Positions 1-6,534 are shown, counted from the first letter of the stretch. The stretch is DNA of 11,534 nucleotides from Thermoanaerobaculia bacterium (GCA_017883215.1 JADGOA010000081.1:1-11534), one strand, 5' to 3'. A program made the numbers and translations. Notes: generated from the letters alone by a model not told the origin.

Positions 1-94
1 TGACGAAACCTTTACCGGCGCGCTTGCCGAACAAGCCGTTCACGACGAAACCTGCGAACGGCGCGGCGGGGATCAGCCAAAGTGCGTTGAGCAT
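1..94 (-). CDS. nuoL: NADH-quinone oxidoreductase subunit L, N-terminal fragment
   Basis: This is the beginning of a gene that runs off the left edge; 31 codons are visible. The translation starts MLNALWLIPAAPFAGFVVNG and continues LFGKRAGKGFV, which is the typical first transmembrane helix of NuoL, with its LIP..PF.G motif followed by a short basic turn. NuoL is a large proton-pumping, antiporter-like membrane subunit of complex I. The ATG at 94-92 is chosen because the codons upstream in frame run straight into the heptamer repeat, with no other start. No good Shine-Dalgarno sequence is visible; the nearest AGGA lies in the repeat arm, about 16 bases upstream. The gene follows nuoK on the same strand after a 341-base gap filled by two hairpin repeats. 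The identification rests on a short fragment plus gene order. Confidence 0.82.
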   Translation of the reverse strand, partial: MLNALWLIPAAPFAGFVVNGLFGKRAGKGFV

Positions 95-107
95 CTGCTG
101 TTTGACC

Positions 108-184
108 GAGTCCTGAGTCCTGAGTCCTGAGTCCTGAGTGCGGCACGCGCCACCTCAGGACTCAGGACTCAGCACTCAGGACTC
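108..184. repeat. Heptamer hairpin A (GAGTCCT family) between nuoK and nuoL
   Basis: The left arm holds four perfect tandem copies of GAGTCCT (108-135) followed by GAGTGCG. The right arm holds AGGACTC, AGGACTC, AGCACTC, AGGACTC (157-184). The arms are complementary over 28 bp with one mismatch, and GAG/CTC extends the stem into a loop of about 15 bases that has its own GGC/GCC pairing. There is no T-run after the stem on either strand. The right arm plus GTC (154-187) is identical over 34 bases to 401-434 in hairpin B. TGA recurs every 7 bases, so each strand meets a stop in all three frames. Confidence 0.9.
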
Positions 185-369
185 GTCTGTTCTCCTCACG
201 TCTACGTGGTTGGCGCAGGCGTGAGGAGCTTCCCCGCGTCTGCGTCGAGTGTTCGTCCCGGGCCCGGTCCTGATAGTCATCGGCGGAAGCGGGATCGAAC
301 TCCCACCGATGCTTGTCACGCTCCCGTTCTTTCTCTCCCGCCTTCAACTCCTCGCCGTCGGCGTATGTC
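185..369. other. Spacer between two repeat hairpins; doubtful small ORF
   Basis: This stretch lies between hairpins A and B in the nuoK-nuoL gap. It contains a perfect 9-bp inverted repeat, CTCCTCACG (192-200) and CGTGAGGAG (220-228), with a 19-base loop. On the minus strand a 69-codon frame opens with GTG at 371-369 and ends at a TGA inside hairpin A (164-162). Its product would be very charged (KERERDKHRWEFDPASADDY) and its last residues are encoded by the repeat. The start lies at the edge of hairpin B, directly after AGGA with no proper spacing. I do not recognise the product. A short real gene, a gene remnant or chance are all possible, and chance or remnant seems likeliest. Confidence 0.4.
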
Positions 370-431
370 ACTCCTGAGTCCTGAGTCCTGAGTTGGCACG
401 CTCAGGACTCAGGACTCAGCACTCAGGACTC
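370..431. repeat. Heptamer hairpin B (GAGTCCT family) after nuoK
   Basis: The left arm carries GAGTCCT at 376-382 and 383-389, then GAGT. The right arm reads CTC followed by AGGACTC, AGGACTC, AGCACTC, AGGACTC (404-431). A perfect 17-bp stem forms between 376-392 and 401-417 around an 8-base loop. Further pairing outward is partial because the left arm is one unit shorter. On the minus strand the element begins 4 bases after the nuoK stop codon. No T-tract follows, so it is not a classical intrinsic terminator. Its right arm is the same as that of hairpin A. Confidence 0.9.
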
Positions 432-435
432 GTCG

Positions 436-738
436 CTACCAGTGCATCAGATTCGCTTCGTCCACGTCGATGGTCTCGCGGTGATGGAACAGCGAGATGA
501 AGATGGCGAGCCCGACCGCTGCTTCGGCGGCGGCGATGGCCATGATGAAAAAGACAAAGATGAGCCCGTGGAGCTGATTGAATTGCCGCGCGTAGGCGAG
601 GAACGTCAGGTTCACCGCGTTCACCATCAGCTCGATGGACATGAAAATCGTGATGCCGTTCCTGCGGGTCAGGACACCGCAGACACCGATGGAGAAGAGG
701 ATGGCACTGAGGATCAGAAACCACTGTGTCGGAATCAT
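436..738 (-). CDS. nuoK: NADH-quinone oxidoreductase subunit K
   Basis: The product has 100 residues, the usual NuoK length, and forms three transmembrane helices of the complex I membrane arm (an MrpC-like subunit). The two membrane glutamates known to matter for proton translocation are in place: E36 in MSIELMVNAVNL, and E72 in AIAAAEAAVGLAI. The start ATG (738-736) overlaps the nuoJ TGA stop by four bases (ATGA), which indicates translational coupling. Hairpin B begins 4 bases after the stop codon, before nuoL. Family assignment is certain from motif, length and neighbours. Confidence 0.97.
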   Translation of the reverse strand: MIPTQWFLILSAILFSIGVCGVLTRRNGITIFMSIELMVNAVNLTFLAYARQFNQLHGLIFVFFIMAIAAAEAAVGLAIFISLFHHRETIDVDEANLMHW

Positions 739-1298
739 CGGGTCACCTCCGCGCCGGATTCGCCGTCGGGCTGCTCCATGACTTCGGTGCTGATGCTCTC
801 GGACGTGTCGATCGAGCGGTTGCTGAGCAGCATTGCGCCGACGATGGCGGCGAGCAGAAGGATCGACACCATCTCGAACGGGAAGACATAGGCCTCGAAC
901 AGGCTGACGCCGATCTGATGAGCGTCGGCGCGGAAGGGGCTCGCCGGCGCCGTGAAAGCGGCGTACTTGAGGATGTAGTAGACGATGGTGATCAGAAACG
1001 CCGCGGCAGAGGTGTAGCCGAGGAACTTCTGGACGGGTCTGGTGTTGGCTTCCTGAACGTGCTGAAGGTTCAACAGCATGATCACGAAGAGGAACAGCAC
1101 CATGATCGCGCCGGCGTAGACGATCACCTGCAGCGCGGCGAGAAACGGCGCATCGAGCAGGACGTACATCACGGCCAGCGAGAAGAACGAGACCACCAGC
1201 GAGAGCGCGCCGACCACCGCGTTGCGGTGCAGCACGACCACCAGCGCGAAAATGATCGCGATCGCGGCGAAGACGAAGAAGATCAGGTATTCGAACAT
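735..1298 (-). CDS. nuoJ: NADH-quinone oxidoreductase subunit J
   Basis: The product has 187 residues with five predicted transmembrane helices and a hydrophilic tail from about residue 160. It is a structural and coupling subunit of the complex I membrane arm. Diagnostic stretches are LQVIVYAGAIMVLFLFVIML at 57-76, the conserved third helix with its pi-bulge region, and a last helix near 137-158 (YVFPFEMVSILLLAAIVGA). The ATG at 1298-1296 follows nuoH after only 25 bases. There is no room for nuoI, which in most bacteria lies between nuoH and nuoJ. The stop overlaps the nuoK start. The acidic C-terminal tail (SIDTSESISTEVMEQPDGES) is not conserved in the family and looks lineage-specific. 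Confidence 0.96.
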   Translation of the reverse strand: MFEYLIFFVFAAIAIIFALVVVLHRNAVVGALSLVVSFFSLAVMYVLLDAPFLAALQVIVYAGAIMVLFLFVIMLLNLQHVQEANTRPVQKFLGYTSAAAFLITIVYYILKYAAFTAPASPFRADAHQIGVSLFEAYVFPFEMVSILLLAAIVGAMLLSNRSIDTSESISTEVMEQPDGESGAEVTR

Positions 1299-1323
1299 GT
1301 GCTTACCGGGGCATGCCTTTTTC

Positions 1324-2424
1324 TCAAATCCAACCCTTGCCGATGAACAGCGCCACCAGAACGATGTTCAGTACCGCCAGCGGCAGGAACACTTTCCAGC
1401 CCAGGCGCATGAGGATGTCGTACTTGAGCCGCGGGATCGTCCAGCGCACCCACACGAAGACGAAGAGCATCACCGTCACCTTTGCCACGAAGGCCAGCGC
1501 CGACAGCACGAAACCGAGGAACGACGCCGGCTCGTTGTAGTACGGGATGTCCCATCCGCCGAGGAACAGCGTCACGATGACTGCGGCCATCGTTCCCATG
1601 GCCATGTACTCGGCCATGAAGAACAGCGCGAACTTCATCGACGAGTACTCGGTGTGGTACCCGGCCACGAGCTCGGCGTCGGCCTCTGCGAAATCGAAGG
1701 GGAGGCGGTTGGTCTCGGCAAAGCCGGAGACGGTGAAAATGATTGCGCTCAGCCACATCGCCGGCGAGAAGATGTTCCAGGCCGGGATCTTGATCGTGTC
1801 GAACAGGACGAAGTAGCCGGTCTGCATCCACACCACGTCCGTCAGGCGCAGCGAGCCCGCCGCCAGCAGCGCGCTCACCGCTGCCAGCGCCAGAGAGAGC
1901 TCGTAGGAGATCATCTGCGCCGACGCGCGGATCGCGCCGAACATCGAGTATTTGTTCGATGACGACCAGCCGGCGATGGTGACGCCGTAGACGCTCAGCG
2001 AGGCCAGCGCGAAGATCACCAGAATGCCGACGTTGAGGTCGGCCACGATCGGCTCGAAGAGGCGGCCGCCGGCGAACAGGGTGTACCCGGCGATTTGCAT
2101 CTGCGGAATCACGAACGAACGTCCCCACGGCACGACGGCGATGGTCGTCAGCGCCGGGAGCAGGCCGAACGCCGGCGCCAGGGTATAGAGCCACTTGTGC
2201 GCCTGCGTCGGGATGATGTCTTCCTTGAGGAGGAACTTCAGCGCATCGGCAAGGGGCTGGATCAGTCCGAACGGACCGACGCGGTTCGGCCCCAGCCGGT
2301 CCTGAATGAGAGCGCTGCCGCGCCGCTCGACCCATACCCAGATCGGCGTGACGCTCAGAACAGCGGACAGCACGATGGCGATCTTGAGAATCGAGAGGGC
2401 GATGTCTGTTACGTCGAAAGCCAT
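1324..2424 (-). CDS. nuoH: NADH-quinone oxidoreductase subunit H
   Basis: The product has 366 residues and about eight transmembrane helices. NuoH lines the quinone-binding site at the junction of the membrane and peripheral arms. Visible signatures are ERRGSALIQDRLGPNRVGP at 33-51, GWSSSNKYSMFGAIRASAQM at 152-171, and the acidic loop ETNRLPFDFAEADAELVAG at 237-255 followed by YHTEYSSMKFA. In many homologues the acidic loop reads PFDLPEA or similar; here FAEA replaces the usual proline, a small oddity. The start ATG (2424-2422) has AGAGG about 8 bases upstream, and this ribosome binding site overlaps the nuoG stop codon, which suggests coupling to nuoG. Length and all motifs fit an intact protein. 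Confidence 0.97.
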   Translation of the reverse strand: MAFDVTDIALSILKIAIVLSAVLSVTPIWVWVERRGSALIQDRLGPNRVGPFGLIQPLADALKFLLKEDIIPTQAHKWLYTLAPAFGLLPALTTIAVVPWGRSFVIPQMQIAGYTLFAGGRLFEPIVADLNVGILVIFALASLSVYGVTIAGWSSSNKYSMFGAIRASAQMISYELSLALAAVSALLAAGSLRLTDVVWMQTGYFVLFDTIKIPAWNIFSPAMWLSAIIFTVSGFAETNRLPFDFAEADAELVAGYHTEYSSMKFALFFMAEYMAMGTMAAVIVTLFLGGWDIPYYNEPASFLGFVLSALAFVAKVTVMLFVFVWVRWTIPRLKYDILMRLGWKVFLPLAVLNIVLVALFIGKGWI

Positions 2425-2436
2425 CGAGTCGGACCT

Positions 2437-4041
2437 CTATGCGTGCTGGTGGACGTACTCGCCGAGCGCGTCTTCGGTGGGGACGAGGTTCTGCATCGCC
2501 GGAACGCTGCTGCGCATCTCGTCGAACAGATCGAAGACGTCGATGTTCGTTTTGAACTCCGCGACCTGCGGAAAGAGCTTCGCGCCGATGCGCCGGAAGA
2601 TCTCCAGATCGCCCACCGCCTGTCCCTTCGGCGGATAGGCCTGGTGGATGCGCTGCACACGGCCCTGAAGATTGGTGAACGTCCCTTCCTTTTCGGCGTG
2701 GATGGCGCCGGGGAGGAGGACGTCGGCTACGTCGCATAGCGGGTGAGTGGCGTCCCACGAGTGGACGACCAGGAATTTCGCTTTCCGGAGATTGGCGACG
2801 ACGGCGGGATCCATGGCGCGATCGCTGAACATCGCGTCGGTGATGTAGAGGAGGTCGATGCCCTCGGCTCCTTCGGTGAGGAGGTCCTCGACCGACATGG
2901 CGCCCCTGGCACCGATGCCGACGCTCTGGACGCCGCGGAAGTTCGGCGCGCCCTGGGTGCCGAGGATCCATTCGGTGCGCGACTTCATCCTGATCGGGCC
3001 GATTGGGTCGACCATCACGGCGACGGTGGCCGCTTTCAGCTGGTCGGCGAAGAGCCGTTTGGCGAGGAATGCCTCTTCGTTCGTCAGGTTGGCGGAAGCG
3101 ATGACGGCGATCTTCTCGCCGGTGGTGCCGCGGATGGCGGCGGCGAGGACGTCGAGGGCCTCGCTCCAGGTGGAGATGCCGAGGTAGTCGTCTTCGGTGC
3201 GCACCTTGGGAACGACCACGCGGTCGGTGTCGTAGCGCTCGTAGGAGAAGCGGCCGTAGTCGCAGAGCCAGTGGTCGTTGACGTCAGGATTGACGCGCGG
3301 CCGGTAGCGGAAGATCTGGCCGTTGCGGTGTCCGATGAACATGTTGCATCCGACGTCGCAGCCGTTGCAGATCGAATCGGTCGATTCGAGATTCCAGACG
3401 CGGGACTCGAAACGAAACTCGCGCGTGGTGAGCGCGCCGGTGGGGCAGACGTCGGCCACGTTGGCGCTCATCCAGTTGTCGAGCGGCACGCCGGGGAAGA
3501 CGCCCACTTCTGTCGACGCCCCGCGCTTGAAGAACGCCAGCTCGTCGGTGCCGGTGATCTCCGCGCAGAAGCGGATGCACCGCGTGCAGTGGATGCAGCG
3601 GTTCATGTTCTGCACGATGTGCGGGCCGATGGCGGTGCGGTCCATCCCCGGATAGGTTCGCTTGGCGTCTGTGAAGCGGGAGACGACCGAGCCGTAGTTG
3701 AACGCGTAATCCTGGAGAGGGCACTCGCCGGCCTTGTCGCAGATCGGGCAGTCCAGCGGGTGATTGATGAGCAGAAACTCCATCTGCCCTTTGCGCGCCT
3801 TGTCGACCTTTTCGCTCCAGACGTTGATCTTCATTCCGTCCCGAACGGTAGTTCCGCAGCCGACCTGCAGCTTCGGCATGCCTTCGATCTCGACGAGGCA
3901 CATACGGCACTGGCCGACGACGCTGAAGGAGGGGTGGTAGCAGAAATGAGGAACGTGGACATCGGCCGCTTTCGCGGCCTCGATGACGTTAATTCCTTCC
4001 TGGACTTCGACTTCGGTTCCGTCGATGGTTACTTTGGCCAT
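2437..4041 (-). CDS. nuoG: NADH-quinone oxidoreductase subunit G, short form with N7 motif
   Basis: The product has 534 residues and is the iron-sulfur subunit of the NADH-oxidising arm. In order: a 2Fe-2S ferredoxin domain with C34, C45, C48 and C62 (cluster N1b); HxxxCxxCxxxxxC at H94, C98, C101, C107 (N5); CxxCxxC at 149-155 with C199 in ADVCPTGAL (N4); and C225-x2-C228-x3-C232-x27-C260, the spacing of the extra N7 cluster. The rest is a molybdopterin-oxidoreductase-like domain much shorter than in E. coli NuoG (about 900 residues). The start is set at ATG 4041-4039 because homology begins at MAKVTIDGTE; the frame stays open upstream to 4158, but that stretch overlaps the promoter and operator-like sites. 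No Shine-Dalgarno sequence is evident. It is the first gene of the leftward nuo block. Confidence 0.95.
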   Translation of the reverse strand: MAKVTIDGTEVEVQEGINVIEAAKAADVHVPHFCYHPSFSVVGQCRMCLVEIEGMPKLQVGCGTTVRDGMKINVWSEKVDKARKGQMEFLLINHPLDCPICDKAGECPLQDYAFNYGSVVSRFTDAKRTYPGMDRTAIGPHIVQNMNRCIHCTRCIRFCAEITGTDELAFFKRGASTEVGVFPGVPLDNWMSANVADVCPTGALTTREFRFESRVWNLESTDSICNGCDVGCNMFIGHRNGQIFRYRPRVNPDVNDHWLCDYGRFSYERYDTDRVVVPKVRTEDDYLGISTWSEALDVLAAAIRGTTGEKIAVIASANLTNEEAFLAKRLFADQLKAATVAVMVDPIGPIRMKSRTEWILGTQGAPNFRGVQSVGIGARGAMSVEDLLTEGAEGIDLLYITDAMFSDRAMDPAVVANLRKAKFLVVHSWDATHPLCDVADVLLPGAIHAEKEGTFTNLQGRVQRIHQAYPPKGQAVGDLEIFRRIGAKLFPQVAEFKTNIDVFDLFDEMRSSVPAMQNLVPTEDALGEYVHQHA

Positions 4042-4063
4042 AAGGAATGTCGCGGCTGCAGTG

Positions 4064-4085
4064 GACAGACCAGGGTAGGTCTGTC
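4064..4085 (-). promoter_or_regulatory. Perfect hairpin in the nuoG leader
   Basis: GACAGACC (4064-4071) and GGTCTGTC (4078-4085) form a perfect 8-bp inverted repeat with a 6-base loop. It lies 22 to 44 bases upstream of the nuoG start codon, inside the predicted 5' untranslated leader. It could act as an RNA hairpin affecting translation or stability, or as a protein-binding palindrome. No T-tract follows, so it is not a terminator. Confidence 0.5.
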
Positions 4086-4105
4086 GCGTCGTTGGGGAGG
4101 TGTTC

Positions 4106-4123
4106 GCGTGGAAGTTTTCACGG
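4106..4123 (-). promoter_or_regulatory. Second, weaker Rex-like box
   Basis: The minus strand reads CCGTGAA-AACT-TCCACGC. It keeps GTGAA in one half and TCCAC in the other with the four-base spacer of a Rex site, but matches only about 9 of 14 consensus positions. It lies 24 bp downstream of the better box in the nuoG direction. Together the two boxes also create a 9-bp inverted repeat (TTTTCACGG, CCGTGAAAA; 4115-4138) that could fold in the leader RNA. Taken alone this site would not be called. Confidence 0.35.
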
Positions 4124-4129
4124 AAGAGC

Positions 4130-4147
4130 CCGTGAAAAATTTCACAA
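4130..4147 (-). promoter_or_regulatory. Rex-like operator at the nuoG transcription start
   Basis: The minus strand reads TTGTGAA-ATTT-TTCACGG, matching the Rex consensus TTGTGAA-N4-TTCACAA at 12 of 14 fixed positions. The site begins 7 bases after the -10 hexamer, so it covers the expected transcription start, a classic repressor position. Rex is a redox-sensing repressor that releases DNA when the NADH/NAD+ ratio rises. In Streptomyces coelicolor it controls the nuo operon, so the site fits the gene. No rex gene is present in the window. Confidence 0.6.
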
Positions 4148-4153
4148 GCGCGG

Positions 4154-4182
4154 AGCATACTGATTCAACTTCGGAGCGTCAA
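4154..4182 (-). promoter_or_regulatory. Sigma70-type promoter for nuoG-nuoL
   Basis: On the minus strand TTGACG (4182-4177) is followed after 17 bases by TATGCT (4159-4154). This gives 5 of 6 and 4 of 6 matches to the -35 and -10 consensus with ideal spacing. The expected start is near 4147, giving a leader of about 105 bases before the nuoG ATG. Confidence 0.6.
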
Positions 4183-4194
4183 CGCATTTGATCC

Positions 4195-4326
4195 GAGCGA
4201 GTAGCGAGTCGAGCGTGGCGAGTAGGGGAACGCACAAAACAGGGGGTTCATCGGCGCCAATCGTCACGGCCCGATGTGTCAAGTCGACGGTACTCCCACT
4301 CGCCACTCGCTACTCGCTGCTCGCTC
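4195..4326. repeat. Heptamer inverted repeat F (GCGAGTN family), divergent nuoG-ppiC region
   Basis: The left arm (4195-4228) is built of GAGCGAG, TAGCGAG, TCGAGCG, TGGCGAG units. The right arm (4293-4326) is built of ACTCGCC, ACTCGCT, ACTCGCT, GCTCGCT. Read as inverted arms they match at 28 of 34 positions. The loop is 64 bases (4229-4292), longer than in the other elements, and contains CATCGG (4249-4254) and CCGATG (4271-4276). It is the only element in the window placed between divergent start codons rather than after a stop. The loop may hold the promoter of the plus-strand gene, but I see no clear hexamers. Confidence 0.8.
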
Positions 4327-4348
4327 TCCAGTGGTACCGTACGCGCCG

Positions 4349-5302
4349 ATGAGAAAAGACGTCCTCGTTGCCATTGCCGCGGTCGTGGCGATCCTCGCGA
4401 TCGCGTACGGGCTCTCCGCGGTCCGCCCTGCCGTCGCTCCCACCGTCGCACCGACGGCTTCGCCCGCGGCTGCTACCTCCACAGCTCCTCCAGGCGCCGA
4501 CACCGTCGTCATGCGCGTCAACGGGGAGCCGGTCACGCAGCGTGAGTTCGCGTACTTCGTCTCGTCTCTGCCGGAGCAGATGCAGGGTTTCTTCAACAAT
4601 CCTGCGGGCCGCCGGCAGATGGCTGAACAATACGTGCGGATGAAGGTTCTCGAGCAGGAGGCCTCACGCATGGGTGCCGACAAGGACCCCGACGTGAGCG
4701 CGCGGATGAAGTTCGGCCATACCAATCTGGCCGTCGAATACGCACTGCAGAAGATCGCCGGAAATGCCAGCGAAGCGCAACTGCGCGCCGAGTACGACAA
4801 GAACCGCGGCAAGCACACCGTCACCGACCTGCGGCACGTTTTGATCGCATATCAGGGCGGCCGGATCCCGTCGACGCACGGCGCCGCCCTTCCTCCCGAT
4901 CAGGTGATGGAGCGCGCGAAAAAGATCGCCGCCCAGCTCCGTGCCGGAGCTGATTTCGCAGACGTCGCGCGCAAGGAATCGGATGACACAGGTTCGGCAA
5001 GGCAGGGCGGATTGATCGGCCCCGTCCCGCGCGGCTCGCTTCCCCCGGAGATGGAGCGGGTCGTGGAAACGCTGCAGCCGGGCCAGGTCAGCGATCCCGT
5101 CCGCAGCGAGTTCGGGATCCACATCTTCCGCGTCGACGGCAGGCACCCGCAGTCATTCGAAGAGGTGAAGGCCTCGCTCAAGCAGGAGGTCCAGCAGAGC
5201 GTTGTCAACGAGACCGTGGTCCGCCTGCAGAAGAGCGCCCGCGTCGACCTCGATCCGAAGTACTTCCCCCCCGCAGCGCCAGCGAAGGCGCCCAAGGGGT
5301 AG
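4349..5302 (+). CDS. Exported parvulin-type peptidyl-prolyl cis-trans isomerase
   Basis: The product has 317 residues and belongs to the PpiC/SurA/PrsA group of extracytoplasmic prolyl isomerases that assist folding of exported proteins. The N-terminus (MRKDVLVAIAAVVAILAIAY) is a signal sequence or membrane anchor with no lipobox cysteine. A Pro/Ala/Thr-rich linker follows to about residue 50, then a SurA-like N-domain (VNGEPVTQREFAYFVSSLPE, 58-77). The rotamase domain runs from about 160 to 266, with H163 (RHVLI), the segment FADVARKESDDTGSARQGGL (203-222), PVPRGSLPPEM and FGIHIFRVDG (255-264). The tail is rich in Pro, Ala and Lys. The ATG at 4349 is chosen because the signal sequence begins there; the frame extends upstream to 4274 through repeat sequence. 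No Shine-Dalgarno is visible. Client proteins are unknown. Confidence 0.88.
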   Translation: MRKDVLVAIAAVVAILAIAYGLSAVRPAVAPTVAPTASPAAATSTAPPGADTVVMRVNGEPVTQREFAYFVSSLPEQMQGFFNNPAGRRQMAEQYVRMKVLEQEASRMGADKDPDVSARMKFGHTNLAVEYALQKIAGNASEAQLRAEYDKNRGKHTVTDLRHVLIAYQGGRIPSTHGAALPPDQVMERAKKIAAQLRAGADFADVARKESDDTGSARQGGLIGPVPRGSLPPEMERVVETLQPGQVSDPVRSEFGIHIFRVDGRHPQSFEEVKASLKQEVQQSVVNETVVRLQKSARVDLDPKYFPPAAPAKAPKG

Positions 5303-5311
5303 CGGGGCAGC

Positions 5312-5393
5312 CAGTTGCTCAGTTCGCCGCAACTGAGCAATCCGCCAACTGGGCAACTGAGTAACTGAGCAACTGAGCAACTGAGCAACTCCC
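5312..5393. repeat. Octamer repeat E (CAACTGAG family) between ppiC-like gene and dehydrogenase
   Basis: TTGCTCAGTT (5315-5324) and AACTGAGCAA (5331-5340) form a perfect 10-bp stem with a 6-base loop. After that come tandem octamers at 5346-5393: CAACTGGG, CAACTGAG, TAACTGAG, CAACTGAG, CAACTGAG, CAACTCCC. This is the one element with a period of 8 instead of 7. The single left arm can pair with any of several right-hand copies. It starts 9 bases after the stop of the isomerase gene and ends just before the ribosome binding site of the next gene. Confidence 0.88.
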
Positions 5394-5402
5394 GGAGCAC
5401 AC

Positions 5403-6533
5403 ATGAATATCCTCGTCCTCGGCGCCGGCCGCATGGGCCTTGGCGCGGCATTCGATTTCGCGCAGCAGAATGACGTCGACACGGTCACCGTCGCCGACGT
5501 CGACGCCTCCAGAGCGCGCGAGGTCGCGCAGCGCGTCGGTGCGAAAGCGAAGGCGGTCACCATCGACGTGTCCGATCGCAGTGCCGTCACCGCATTGATG
5601 CGCGGCCACGCCGCTGTGCTCAGCTGCGTCGTCTACAAGCTCAACGAGCAGCTCGCGCGCTGTGCCATCGAAGCCGGCGCGAACTTCTGCGACCTCGGCG
5701 GCAACAACGACGTCGTCGCCGCCGAGCTGGCCCTCGACAGCGCCGCTCGAGAGCGCGGCGTGACCGTGGTCCCCGATTGCGGCCTCGCTCCCGGCATGGT
5801 GGCGGTGCTCGTCGCGCACGGCCTCGCCAAATTTGAGGCCGCCGAAGAGGTGAAGATCCGCGTCGGAGGGCTGCCGCAGGATCCGCAGCCGCCGCTCGAC
5901 TATCAGCTCGTCTTCTCCGTCGAAGGGCTGATCAACGAGTACATCGAGCGGGCGCGCGTCCTTCGCGACGGCGACATCGTGGAGGTCGACTCCATGACCG
6001 AGATCGAGACGCTCGAGTTTCCCGCACCGTTCGGCCGCATGGAAGCGTTCCAGACTTCCGGTGGCACCTCGACGCTCCCCGACACCTATCGCGGCCGTCT
6101 CGGCAACCTCGATTACAAGACCATCCGCTACCCCGGCCACTGCGAGAAATTCAAGACCATGATCGACCTCGGTCTCTGCAGCAGTACCGCGGTCCCCGTG
6201 GACGGCGGCAGCGTCGTTCCGCGGCGCCTCTTTGGCGAGCTGCTCCTGCGCAACCTGCCGAAGGAGGGAGCGGACGTCGTTCTGGTCCGCGTCGAGTTCG
6301 CCGGCAAGGGCAAACGGCTCCGCTACGACATCGTCGACCGTTACGACCAGACCACCGGCCTGAGCGCCATGATGCGGACAACGGCGTTCCCCGCCGCCAT
6401 CGTGGCTTTGATGATGGCCCGAGGCCAGATCGAGAAGAAAGGCGCCCATCCGCAGGAGCGCTGCGTCCCGACCGACCTGTTCATGTCCGAACTGGCGAAG
6501 CGGAGAATCGACGTCGCGGAAACGTGGTTTTGA
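5403..6533 (+). CDS. Saccharopine dehydrogenase-like NAD(P)-dependent oxidoreductase
   Basis: The product has 376 residues and belongs to the saccharopine dehydrogenase / lysine 6-dehydrogenase superfamily. An N-terminal Rossmann fold shows VLGAGRMG (5-12), then TVTVADVD (27-34), where the aspartate ending strand 2 suggests NAD preference. FCDLGGNNDVV (95-105) and VPDCGLAPGM (123-132) are characteristic of the family. The second domain contains YKTIRYPGHCEKF (238-250), as in lysine-dehydrogenase-like members. The likely role is NAD(P)-linked oxidation or reduction in amino-acid (perhaps lysine) metabolism; the substrate cannot be told from sequence. The ATG has GGAG at 5394-5397 with 5-base spacing. 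No lysine-pathway gene is next to it, so context does not help. A link with complex I through NADH is speculation. Confidence 0.82.
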   Translation: MNILVLGAGRMGLGAAFDFAQQNDVDTVTVADVDASRAREVAQRVGAKAKAVTIDVSDRSAVTALMRGHAAVLSCVVYKLNEQLARCAIEAGANFCDLGGNNDVVAAELALDSAARERGVTVVPDCGLAPGMVAVLVAHGLAKFEAAEEVKIRVGGLPQDPQPPLDYQLVFSVEGLINEYIERARVLRDGDIVEVDSMTEIETLEFPAPFGRMEAFQTSGGTSTLPDTYRGRLGNLDYKTIRYPGHCEKFKTMIDLGLCSSTAVPVDGGSVVPRRLFGELLLRNLPKEGADVVLVRVEFAGKGKRLRYDIVDRYDQTTGLSAMMRTTAFPAAIVALMMARGQIEKKGAHPQERCVPTDLFMSELAKRRIDVAETWF

Positions 6534-6534
6534 G

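Noticed and set aside
108..431. Possible CRISPR array from the regularly repeated GAGTCCT units
   Set aside because: Units are 7 bases with no spacers between them, arranged as inverted arms, and there are no cas genes. This is tandem-repeat hairpin structure.
4042..4158. N-terminal extension of nuoG
   Set aside because: The extra 39 codons have no family similarity, overlap the predicted transcription start and Rex-like boxes, and precede the canonical MAKVTIDG start.
2743..4191. Long open frame on the plus strand opposite nuoG
   Set aside because: It is antisense to nuoG, whose cluster motifs are unmistakable. Long antisense frames are expected in GC-rich codons with G/C at third positions.
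4274..4348. Upstream start for the prolyl isomerase
   Set aside because: The added residues are encoded by the heptamer repeat arm, and the signal sequence begins naturally at the ATG at 4349.
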